This document shows positions 28,083-35,373 of a stretch of DNA of 64,000 bases, piece by piece. Origin of the DNA: Arthrobacter sp. StoSoilB22 (GTDB lineage: Bacteria; Actinomycetota; Actinomycetes; Actinomycetales; Micrococcaceae); the NCBI RefSeq assembly GCF_019977315.1, contig NZ_AP024652.1, positions 4,340,001 to 4,404,000 of the forward strand, in the 5' to 3' direction. A program made the translations under genes and the position numbers. Position 1 is the stretch's first letter. Every line of letters begins with the position of its first letter. A model generated the notes under the pieces. The model searched no databases. It saw only the letters and a list, made by a program, of their open reading frames with translations, and was not told where the DNA came from.

Positions 28083-29771
28083 TCAAGCCTGGCTCTGGCC
28101 GGCGGGGGTAAGTTGTTCGGTCTGGCTCGCTGTTTTGTCCTGCGCGAGGACCCTGTCGCGGAGCTTGAAGTGCTGGAGTTTGCCGCTGGGATTGCGGGGC
28201 AGTTCGTTGACGAAGCGGACATCCCGCGGGTACTTGTACGGGGCGATGGTTTGCTTCACGAAGTCCTGGATTTCCTTGCGCTTCCCGGCGTCGCCAGTGA
28301 CGCCTTCGCGCAGGACGACGAATGCGCAGACGATGCTGCCGCGCTCTTCATCCGGAACCCCGATGACCGCGTTTTCCACAACATCCGGGTGCTGGTCGAT
28401 GGCCGTCTCAACCTCGGGCGCACCGATGTTGTAGCCGGAGGAGACGATCATGTTGTCTGAGCGTGCCTGGTAGGTGAAGTACCCGTCGGCATCCATGGCG
28501 AACGTGTCACCGGTGACGTTCCAGCCACGGACCACGTAGTTGGCCTGCCGTGCGTCGTCGAGGTAGCGGCATCCGGTGGGGCCGATCACTGCCAGGCGGC
28601 CGATGTTGCCCGGGCCGAGTTCGTTGCCGTCGTCGTCCAGGATGGTGGCCCTGAAGCCCGGCACCGCGCGGCCAGTGGTCCCAGGGCGGATATCGTCCCC
28701 TGCCGCGGAAATGAAGACGTGCAGCATTTCCGTGGCGCCAATCCCGTTGATCAGCCGCAAACCCGTGGCCTCATGCACCGCTTCCCAGGTTTCCTTGGAG
28801 AGATGCTCTCCGGCGGAGACGGCCATACGCAGGCCCCTGAGGAGGTCTCCGCGCTTCTCTTTCAGGATGGCCCGGTAAGCCGTGGGTGCGGTGAAGAGGA
28901 TGCTGGCTCCTGCCGCGGCTGCGGCTTCAGCAAGCTCCACCGGCCCGGCCTTCTCTGTGAGTAGCGACGACGCGCCGAACCTGAGCGGGAAGACCACCAA
29001 ACCGCCAAGTCCGAACGTGAACGCCAAGGGCGGGGAACCCGCGAACACGTCATCTGCAGTTGGTTCCAGGATGTAACGGGCGAAAGTATCCGCGTTGGCC
29101 AGGATGTCCCGGTGGAAATGCATAGTCACCTTGGGCACGCCGGTGGTGCCCGACGTCGGTCCTAACAGGGCGACGTCGTCCGCGGCTGTGTCCACTGCCG
29201 TGAACTTGCCGCTCTTGTGCTCGCAGCGCGAGGCGAGGTCGCCGTCGTCGTCGAATCCATTGCCGGCCCCGTACGTCAGGACCTTGACCTCATCCGCCGC
29301 CGCGATCGCGAGCTCGTCCACGAACCGGTGATCAGAGATGGCGACCACGGGTTTGGTGAGTTGGATGAGGGTGGAGACCTCGGTGGAGCGCAGCATGGGC
29401 ATGGTGGTGACTACTACGGCGCCGGCTTTCAGGACACCCAGCCAGGCAGCCACGATCCAAGGGTTGTTGGGTCCGCGCAACAACACGCGGTTGCCCGGAA
29501 CGACACCGAGGTCTTCGGTGAGGACCTGTGCCACCTGGTTGGAACGCTGCTGGAGCTGACCGTAGGTCCATACCGAGCCGTCAGGGGTCCACAGGGCGGG
29601 ACGGTCTGGGCCGTACTGCTCAACAGCGTCGTCGATCAGTACCGCCGCAGCGTTGAGCCGCTCCGGGTAGTGGAGTTCGGGAAGGGTGAATTCAAGCGCA
29701 GGCCAAGTATCGGCGGGCGGCAGGTGGTCGCGGGTAAACGTGTCCACGTGGGCCGATGGCATCATGCTCAT
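28083..29771 (-). CDS. Aryl-CoA ligase (2-aminobenzoate/benzoate-CoA ligase-like)
   Basis: 562 aa from the ATG at 29771 (AAAGGA upstream; the longer frame runs into the next gene). It is an acyl-adenylate-forming enzyme. The P-loop is LLGPTSGTTGVPKVTMH. GIGATEMLHVFIS is the ATP-binding A5 region. DGYFTYQARSDNMIVSSGYNIGAPEVE is the hinge, and RNPSGKLQ holds the catalytic Lys. The domain order fits aromatic acid-CoA ligases. It starts the CoA route whose product the monooxygenase fusion would use, 14 bases downstream. Confidence 0.9.
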   Translation of the reverse strand: MSMMPSAHVDTFTRDHLPPADTWPALEFTLPELHYPERLNAAAVLIDDAVEQYGPDRPALWTPDGSVWTYGQLQQRSNQVAQVLTEDLGVVPGNRVLLRGPNNPWIVAAWLGVLKAGAVVVTTMPMLRSTEVSTLIQLTKPVVAISDHRFVDELAIAAADEVKVLTYGAGNGFDDDGDLASRCEHKSGKFTAVDTAADDVALLGPTSGTTGVPKVTMHFHRDILANADTFARYILEPTADDVFAGSPPLAFTFGLGGLVVFPLRFGASSLLTEKAGPVELAEAAAAAGASILFTAPTAYRAILKEKRGDLLRGLRMAVSAGEHLSKETWEAVHEATGLRLINGIGATEMLHVFISAAGDDIRPGTTGRAVPGFRATILDDDGNELGPGNIGRLAVIGPTGCRYLDDARQANYVVRGWNVTGDTFAMDADGYFTYQARSDNMIVSSGYNIGAPEVETAIDQHPDVVENAVIGVPDEERGSIVCAFVVLREGVTGDAGKRKEIQDFVKQTIAPYKYPRDVRFVNELPRNPSGKLQHFKLRDRVLAQDKTASQTEQLTPAGQSQA

Positions 29772-29830
29772 GGCCGGTCCTTTCAGTGGTGCGTCGTTGA
29801 AGCGGATGGTTGGCGGAGATCTAATGCTGT

Positions 29831-30703
29831 TTAGGTGCCAGCCCGAATCATGCCCTCTTGGGCGACCGTGGCAAGCAGCCTTCCCTGACGATCGAAGAAG
29901 CGGCCCATGGCGAGGCCCCTGTTGCTTTGACCGGAAATGGCGTCCTGGGCGTAGAGCACCCAGTCGTCGGCGCGACCATCGCGGTGGAACCACATGGAGT
30001 GGTCCAAGCTGGCGGTCGCGAGTCCCGGGCTGGACCAGTTGAGTCCGTTCACCCGGAGCAGCGGCTCCAAAATTGTGTAATCGCAGACGTAAGCCAGCGC
30101 TGTGCGGTGGAGGTCGGCGTCGTCGGGCAGGGCGTCAAAAGCCTTGACCCAAATGGCCTGCTGCGGCACGGAACCGCCCTCGAGATCGATATATACCGGC
30201 CCTGGAATATGGCGCATATCGAAGCTACGGCCCGTCGACCAGTACTCCGCGGCTTGGCCGTCCACGCCGTCCAGCGCTTCGGCCGCAGTCCGCAGCGATT
30301 CAGGCTCGACGGCGGCAGGAGCCTCGGGCTGGAAGTCCGGGCCGCTCTCAGGGACCTGGAACGAACCCATGGCCGCGTACACGGCCTTGCCGTTCTGGAA
30401 ACCCCGGACCGTGCGGGTGGAATACCCTCGGCCATCCCGCAGGCGCTCCACTTCGTACCGGACACTGGAACCGATATCCACGGGACGCATGAAGTAGCTG
30501 TGCATCGAGTGCAGAGTCCTGTCAGCTTCAACGGACCGCATCATCGCGGCCGCCGCCTGTGCCACCATGTCTCCACCATAGGCTTTTGGCCACGGCACGT
30601 ACTGGGTGGTTGCTTCATAGGCTTCGTCGAACACCTCGGCCGCTGTGGGCGTTAGTTCAACTGCCTTAAGGAAGGTCTCGGACGTCAGGGTTCCAGTGAT
30701 CAT
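29831..30703 (-). CDS. TesB-type acyl-CoA thioesterase II
   Basis: 290 aa, the TesB length, with two hotdog units. Key residues are visible: Asp in AYVCDYTIL, Ser/His in ASLDHSMWFHR (Thr in most TesB), and Gln in ATVAQEGMIR. It hydrolyses acyl-CoAs. It lies 3 bases after the cupin gene and 59 bases before the ligase. A plausible task is to free the hydroxylated aromatic acid from CoA before ring cleavage. Confidence 0.88.
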   Translation of the reverse strand: MITGTLTSETFLKAVELTPTAAEVFDEAYEATTQYVPWPKAYGGDMVAQAAAAMMRSVEADRTLHSMHSYFMRPVDIGSSVRYEVERLRDGRGYSTRTVRGFQNGKAVYAAMGSFQVPESGPDFQPEAPAAVEPESLRTAAEALDGVDGQAAEYWSTGRSFDMRHIPGPVYIDLEGGSVPQQAIWVKAFDALPDDADLHRTALAYVCDYTILEPLLRVNGLNWSSPGLATASLDHSMWFHRDGRADDWVLYAQDAISGQSNRGLAMGRFFDRQGRLLATVAQEGMIRAGT

Positions 30704-30706
30704 GGC

Positions 30707-31189
30707 TTAGGCCCGGCGGTAGTCGGCGAGGGTTTCGTCAGCCACGTCTTCGAGGTTCACCACGAGGTTCTCCGGCGTGCGCGCTGTGAGCCAGACGAGT
30801 TCTTCCGTGATGGACATGTTGGCTTCAACGTGGGGCATGAACGGCGGCACGAAAACCCAGTCGCCGGCCTTCATGTCGATGAACTCCGAGTAGTTCTCGC
30901 CGAAGTAGATGCGGCCGTGGCCACGTAACACATAGCCGCCGGTCTCAGCCTCGCCGTGGTGGTGCGGAAGTGAGCGGTACCCGGGGGTGTTGGACACTTG
31001 GCCGAACCAGATCTTGGTTGCCGGGGTGTGCTGGATGCTGACGCCGGACACGCGGATGCAGTCGCCGGACTGCGCAGTGTTGGTGTCCTCAGCTCCGGCG
31101 CGGGTGACAACCGGGACAACCTTGCCGTCAGCCTGCGCGTAGATGGAGTTATCGCCTTCGAGTTGGTACTCGGTAGTGGTCTGGCTCAT
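30707..31189 (-). CDS. Single-domain cupin (possible ring-cleavage dioxygenase)
   Basis: 160 aa. Cupin motif 1 holds the metal ligands in LPHHHGEAETGGYVLRGHG (His cluster and Glu). Motif 2 is AGDWVFVPPFMPHVEAN with the last His. Mono-cupins of this size include small Fe dioxygenases. Gentisate dioxygenases are about twice as long, so this is not a standard GDO. It sits between the FAH hydrolase and thioesterase, exactly where a ring-cleaving enzyme would be expected. Enzyme role inferred; an isomerase or binding role is possible. Confidence 0.75.
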   Translation of the reverse strand: MSQTTTEYQLEGDNSIYAQADGKVVPVVTRAGAEDTNTAQSGDCIRVSGVSIQHTPATKIWFGQVSNTPGYRSLPHHHGEAETGGYVLRGHGRIYFGENYSEFIDMKAGDWVFVPPFMPHVEANMSITEELVWLTARTPENLVVNLEDVADETLADYRRA

Positions 31190-31229
31190 GGGTTTTCTCC
31201 TTTTATCTGGTGGTTCTGGACGATTGCTG

Positions 31230-32084
31230 TCAGGCGGGGACTGCGACGGGTGCGTGGATTCGGAACTGATTCTCCAACCGGCCGATCCCGTCGATTTCCG
31301 TAGTGAGGACGTCGCCGTCCTTAAGGAAGCGAGGCGGGGTCATTCCCATGCCCACTCCCCCGGGTGTTCCGGTAAGGACGAGGTCGCCGGGACGCAGAGC
31401 GGTGAATTGCGAGATGTAGGACAGCAGCTGTGCCGGGCCGAATACCAGGGTGCTGGTGTTTCCCTGCTGCACAAGCTCGCCGTTGACGTATCCGCGGACG
31501 TTGAAGTGTTGGTCCGCCTCGTCCGCGGTGACCATGACCGGGCCCACGGGGGTTGTGCCGTCCCAGGCCTTGCCCTGGAACCACTGCAGGGTCCGGTTCT
31601 GCCAGTCGCGCATGGAGACGTCGTTGGCCACCGTGTACCCGGCAATGGCCGCACGGGCCTGGTCTTCGTCTGCATGGAACAGTTCAGAACCTACGACGAC
31701 GGCCAGCTCGGCTTCCCAGTCGACACGGCCGCTGCCGTGGACTTCTACGGCGTCTTCAGCCCCCACCAAGGTGTCCGCATACTTGGCGAACAGTGTGGGG
31801 TATTCGGGAAGTTCGCGGCCCATTTCCTGGATGTGGTCCCCATAGTTCAAGCCGCAGCAGATGACTTTGCCGGCCCGGGGAAGGAGCGGGGCGAGGTCAG
31901 CGTCGGCGGCCGCAACTATGGTCTGCTCCTTCGACGCTGCAGCCTCTTCAACAGCGTTCCGCCAGTCCGGCCGAGCCAGGAGCGCGCCGACGTCATCGGC
32001 GGGCAGGGTGAGGTAAGAGTCGGCGCCCGTGGCGAGTGCCGCCGTCGTTCCTCCGTTGGCCGTGCGCAGGGTGGCGAGTTTCAT
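31230..32084 (-). CDS. Fumarylacetoacetate hydrolase (FAH)-family protein
   Basis: 284 aa, ending in the FAH catalytic domain (about 70-280). Motifs are CCGLNYGDHIQEMG, PTLFAKYADTLVG, VDWEAELAVVVG (metal-binding Glu residues), GYTVANDVSMRDWQ and GDLVLTGTPGGVGMG. Members hydrolyse or decarboxylate ring-cleavage products such as fumarylpyruvate or 2-hydroxymuconate derivatives. It is the first gene of the aryl-CoA operon, divergent from ridA. It would act on the product of the cupin, if that is a dioxygenase. Confidence 0.87.
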   Translation of the reverse strand: MKLATLRTANGGTTAALATGADSYLTLPADDVGALLARPDWRNAVEEAAASKEQTIVAAADADLAPLLPRAGKVICCGLNYGDHIQEMGRELPEYPTLFAKYADTLVGAEDAVEVHGSGRVDWEAELAVVVGSELFHADEDQARAAIAGYTVANDVSMRDWQNRTLQWFQGKAWDGTTPVGPVMVTADEADQHFNVRGYVNGELVQQGNTSTLVFGPAQLLSYISQFTALRPGDLVLTGTPGGVGMGMTPPRFLKDGDVLTTEIDGIGRLENQFRIHAPVAVPA

Positions 32085-32109
32085 TGCGGGTTCCCTTCGA
32101 GATTTTATG

Positions 32110-32138
32110 ATGTGTCGACTTTTTTACGATCGTCACAT
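32110..32138. promoter_or_regulatory. Candidate operator in the FAH / RidA divergent promoter
   Basis: ATGTGTCG (32110-32117) and CGTCACAT (32131-32138) form an inverted repeat with 7 of 8 paired positions. It lies in the 136-base divergent region, 26 bases before the FAH start. The PaaX-like or IclR-type regulators nearby are candidates to bind it. Confidence 0.45.
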
Positions 32139-32220
32139 ATGCTCAACGTAGCACGGCAGAAATGATCTGCACAGAGGCTTTCCAAAAGTTTTTGCAGTTG
32201 CCACAACGAGGAGGAACAGC

Positions 32221-32619
32221 ATGAGCCACACAACGATCAACCCGGAATCGCTGCCCAAACCATCGGGTTTTGCGCACGGCATCCTGGCCGGCAACACCGT
32301 CTTCCTGGGCGGGCAGACGGCTTTGGACAAGAACATGAAGATCGTTCCCGGCGGCATCGTGGAACAGTTCACGCAGGCGTTCTCCAACGTGATCACCACC
32401 CTGCGCGAGGCCGGCGGACAGCCCGAAGACCTTGTCAACGTGACCATCTACCTCACGGACGTTGACGACTACATGGCCAACGGCCGCGAAATCGGACGCA
32501 TCTGGCGCGAAATGGCGGGATCGCACTACCCCGCCATGGCAGGCATCGGTGTCACGCGCCTGTGGCAGAAGGAAGCACTGATCGAAATTCAGGGCATCGC
32601 GGTGATCCCGGAACGCTAA
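32221..32619 (+). CDS. RidA/YjgF-family protein (enamine/imine deaminase-like)
   Basis: 132 aa, normal for RidA. The core NVTIYLTDVDDYMANG and the terminal EIQGIAVI match the family, and R in VTRLW may be the conserved Arg. RidA proteins hydrolyse reactive enamines; some close relatives deaminate 2-aminomuconate in aromatic catabolism. GAGGAGG precedes the ATG. It is divergent from the aryl-CoA operon, which makes a catabolic deaminase role tempting if the substrate carries an amino group (anthranilate type). Confidence 0.87.
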   Translation: MSHTTINPESLPKPSGFAHGILAGNTVFLGGQTALDKNMKIVPGGIVEQFTQAFSNVITTLREAGGQPEDLVNVTIYLTDVDDYMANGREIGRIWREMAGSHYPAMAGIGVTRLWQKEALIEIQGIAVIPER

Positions 32620-32625
32620 ACCTCT

Positions 32626-32690
32626 GGAGTTTTTGTACAGATACCGCCCCTAAAACCGCTTCTAGAGGTCATTAGCTGTACAAAAACTCC
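32626..32690. repeat. 65-bp imperfect palindrome after ridA
   Basis: GGAGTTTTTGTACAG (32626-32640) and its exact complement (32676-32690) are perfect 15-bp arms around a 35-base centre. It starts 7 bases after the ridA stop. It may act as a terminator or be a dispersed palindromic element. Confidence 0.7.
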
Positions 32691-32713
32691 CGTCGATGGC
32701 GCAGGATTGAGCC

Positions 32714-33058
32714 ATGGGAACCGTCACCGAATATCTTGCGGGCGTCAGCGAGGGCAACCGCCCAATTCTGGAGCGAATTGTGGCGATCGCCCGCGAGTTG
32801 GCCCCCGACGCCGAAGAAGGCGTCAGCTACGGGATGCCCGCTTTGCTGGTTGATGGCAAGGGCTTTGTGAGCGTGCTCGAAACCAAGAAGCACCTTGCCC
32901 TGTACCCGTTTAGTGGGCAGATCCTGCCGGAAATGTCCGAAGAGCTGGGGGGCTACTCATGGTCGCCGGGGACGCTGCGGTTCTCGGCGGACAACCCCGT
33001 GCCGGACTCGATGGTCCGCCGGATCCTTGAGACCCGATTGGCTGCGATCCGGAAGTAG
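32714..33058 (+). CDS. DUF1801/YdhG-like small protein
   Basis: 114 aa. TVTEYLAGVSEGNRPILERIVAIARELAPDAEEGVSYGMPAL and KKHLALYPFSGQ fit the DUF1801 family (frataxin-like fold). LGGYSWSPGTLRFSADNPVP is the C-terminal family motif. The function is not established; family members have been linked to iron or general stress. There is only a modest ribosome site. It converges on the IclR gene with 16 bases between the stops. Confidence 0.8.
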   Translation: MGTVTEYLAGVSEGNRPILERIVAIARELAPDAEEGVSYGMPALLVDGKGFVSVLETKKHLALYPFSGQILPEMSEELGGYSWSPGTLRFSADNPVPDSMVRRILETRLAAIRK

Positions 33059-33074
33059 TCAGTGCTCGAACCGG

Positions 33075-33887
33075 CTAGTGCTTCGCGGAGACGTCTTGGG
33101 AGATTGCCTGCGCGGTGGCCACCACTTCCTGGCGCACGCCCTCCAGATACTTCTCCGGGTCCGGCTGGGCAGCAACGGCCTGGGCCTGCAGGGACACGTT
33201 GATCGCAGCCACGTTGTCGCCGTTGTTGTGGTTCCACACCGGTGCTGCGATGGACATCAGCCCAAGTTCCAGCTCCTGGTCCAGGAGGCACCACCCCTGC
33301 CTGCGGACATGTTCGACGGCGGCCCTCAAGTCGGAGGCGCTGGCGACGGTCCGCGGGGTGAGCGGGGTGAGTTCCGCCGTCGAGAGGTAAGCCTCCAACC
33401 TAGCCTGCGGCAATCCGGCGAGCAGCACGCGACCCATGGACGTGGCGTACGCCGGGAAGCGGGTGCCAACCGTGATGCCGACGTTCATGATCCTGCGGGT
33501 GGCAACGCGGGCCACGTAGAAAATATCCGGTCCGTCCAGCACCGCGGCAGAGGTGGACTCCCCCAGCTTTAGGCTCAGTTGTTCCAAGTGCGGCTGGGCA
33601 AGCTGCGGAATAGACAGCGCTGACAGATACGAGTATCCGAGCTGCAGCACCTTGGCCGTGAGCGCGAACGTCTTGCCATCGGTGCGGACATAGCCCAGCT
33701 CAACCAAGGTGTGCAGGAACCTCCGGGCCGTGGCACGGGTCAGATCGGTGCGGGCCGCGACTTCGCTGAGTGTCATCACGGGGTTGTTCGCGTCGAACGC
33801 CCGGATCACGGCAAGTCCCCGGGCCAGCGACTGCACATACTGATCGCTTGCCTGGGGGGTAATTGCGGAGTCGGTCATGGTTACCAA
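33075..33887 (-). CDS. IclR-family regulator (PcaR/PobR-type)
   Basis: 270 aa (an ATG 9 bases later is an alternative start). The winged helix (about 15-75) shows SLARGLAVIRAFDANNPVMTLSEVAARTDLTRATARRFLHTL. The IclR ligand domain includes AYATSMGRVLLAG. The GLAVIRAF and TARRFL features are typical of PcaR-type activators of protocatechuate genes. It lies downstream of pcaJ on the same strand, 110 bases away, and may activate the pca operon in response to beta-ketoadipate. Confidence 0.88.
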   Translation of the reverse strand: MVTMTDSAITPQASDQYVQSLARGLAVIRAFDANNPVMTLSEVAARTDLTRATARRFLHTLVELGYVRTDGKTFALTAKVLQLGYSYLSALSIPQLAQPHLEQLSLKLGESTSAAVLDGPDIFYVARVATRRIMNVGITVGTRFPAYATSMGRVLLAGLPQARLEAYLSTAELTPLTPRTVASASDLRAAVEHVRRQGWCLLDQELELGLMSIAAPVWNHNNGDNVAAINVSLQAQAVAAQPDPEKYLEGVRQEVVATAQAISQDVSAKH

Positions 33888-33895
33888 TCCTAAAT

Positions 33896-33991
33896 CGCGT
33901 TGCGAGGCCTACTCTGCAGGACTCACGCCCCGAAAACCCTGCAGAGCGGGCCTCACAACGCGGGGGCCGGAACTTGCGAGGCCTACTCTGC
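33896..33991. repeat. Imperfect palindrome plus direct half-copy between pcaJ and iclR
   Basis: Arms 33896-33920 (CGCGTTGCGAGG...) and 33938-33962 are complementary at 22 of 25 positions around a 17-base loop. An 18-bp piece of the left arm is repeated at 33974-33991 just beyond the pcaJ stop. It is not U-rich. It could be a terminator or a member of a dispersed repeat family. Confidence 0.7.
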
Positions 33992-33996
33992 CTCCC

Positions 33997-34665
33997 TTAG
34001 GCCGGCTTCTTCAGGGGCAGCGGTACGAGCTCCTGGATTTCCTCGAAGGTGCAGCCGAAGGTTTCGCGGACGGTGACGCCGTCGGGGCCTGTGAGGAACA
34101 CGGCTTTGTCCGTGTACACGCGGGTGACGCAGCCGACGCCGGTGATCGGGTAGGTGCAGTGTTCCACGAGCTTGGACACGCCTTCGCGGGTCAGCAAGGT
34201 CATCATCACGAAGACGTCCTTGGCACCGGTTGCGAGGTCCATCGCACCGCCCACGGCCGGGATGGCGTCCGGGGCGCCGGTGTGCCAGTTGGCGAGGTCG
34301 CCGGTGGCGGAGACCTGGAAAGCGCCGAGCACGCAGATGTCCAAGTGCCCGCCGCGCATGATCGCGAACGAGTCGGCGTGGTGGAAGTACGAGGCCCCGG
34401 GCAGTTCGGTGACGGGAATCTTGCCGGCGTTGATCAAGTCGCCGTCGATCTCGTCGCCCTCAGCTGCCGGGCCCATGCCGAGCATCCCGTTCTCCGTGTG
34501 GAGGGTGATGTTTTGTTCCTCGGTGAGGTAGTTGGACACGAGCGTGGGCTGGCCGATGCCCAGGTTCACGAACGAGCCCGGGGCGATGTCGCGGGCCACC
34601 AACTGGGCGAGCTCGTCGCGGCCCAGCGGCTTCTCCGAGGTCTGGATGCTTGTTTGGGTGCTCAT
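33997..34665 (-). CDS. pcaJ: 3-oxoadipate CoA-transferase subunit B
   Basis: 222 aa. ENGMLGMGP holds the catalytic Glu of class I CoA transferases. LGIGQPTLVSNYL and GGAMDLATGAK are further family motifs. Together with PcaI it moves CoA from succinyl-CoA to 3-oxoadipate. The starts and stops with pcaI are 3 bases apart, so the subunits are made together. It is the last structural gene of the pca operon. Confidence 0.93.
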   Translation of the reverse strand: MSTQTSIQTSEKPLGRDELAQLVARDIAPGSFVNLGIGQPTLVSNYLTEEQNITLHTENGMLGMGPAAEGDEIDGDLINAGKIPVTELPGASYFHHADSFAIMRGGHLDICVLGAFQVSATGDLANWHTGAPDAIPAVGGAMDLATGAKDVFVMMTLLTREGVSKLVEHCTYPITGVGCVTRVYTDKAVFLTGPDGVTVRETFGCTFEEIQELVPLPLKKPA

Positions 34666-34667
34666 GC

Positions 34668-35369
34668 TCAGACCACCTTCTCTGTGCTGGTGCCGACTCC
34701 GCCGCCGGCAGAATCGACGCGGACCACACTGTTGACGTAAATCCCCGGCGTCACTACGTTTTCCGGATCCAGGGAACCGGTAGGCACGATCTCCGAGACC
34801 TGCACGATGGTGTGCTTGGCAGCGGCGGCCATGATGGGGCCGAAGTTCCGGGCCGTCTTGCGGTAAACGAGGTTGCCCTTGCCATCGGACTTGAGTGCCT
34901 TGATGAGGGCGACGTCGGCATGGATCGGCGTCTCAAACACCTGCCACTTTCCATCCAACAACCGGGTTTCCTTGCCCTCAGCCAACGTGGTGCCGTAACC
35001 GGTGGGCGTGAAGAACCCACCGATACCGGCACCGGCAGCACGGATGCGCTCGGCCAGGTTGCCCTGCGGGACCAGTTCCAGCTCGATCTCACCGGAGTGA
35101 AACTTGGCGTCGAAATGCCAGGAATCGGACTGCCGCGGGAACGAGCAGATCATCTTGCGGACTCGGCCCTCCTTGATCAGCAACGCGAGGCCCTGATCGC
35201 CCTGGCCGGCGTTGTTGTTCACCACGGTCAGGTCCTTCGCGCCGCAGTCCATCAGCGCGTCGATCAGTTCGAACGGCTGCCCGGCGTTACCGAACCCGCC
35301 GATCATCACGGTGGAACCGTCCTTGATGCCGGCGACAGCCTCGCCAACAGTGTCAATGAAATTCAGCAT
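34668..35369 (-). CDS. pcaI: 3-oxoadipate CoA-transferase subunit A
   Basis: 233 aa from the ATG at 35369 (AAGGAG upstream; the longer frame runs back into pcaF). It shows VMIGGFGNAGQPFELIDAL (CoA-transferase A signature), TVVNNNAGQGDQGLALLI, CSFPRQSDS and GIGGFFTPTGYGT. It forms the heterodimer with PcaJ. It starts 4 bases after the pcaF stop, so translation is coupled. Confidence 0.94.
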   Translation of the reverse strand: MLNFIDTVGEAVAGIKDGSTVMIGGFGNAGQPFELIDALMDCGAKDLTVVNNNAGQGDQGLALLIKEGRVRKMICSFPRQSDSWHFDAKFHSGEIELELVPQGNLAERIRAAGAGIGGFFTPTGYGTTLAEGKETRLLDGKWQVFETPIHADVALIKALKSDGKGNLVYRKTARNFGPIMAAAAKHTIVQVSEIVPTGSLDPENVVTPGIYVNSVVRVDSAGGGVGTSTEKVV

Positions 35370-35373
35370 CGCC

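Noticed and set aside
30707..31189. Gentisate 1,2-dioxygenase
   Set aside because: The cupin has one domain and 160 aa, whereas gentisate dioxygenases are bicupins of about 350 aa.
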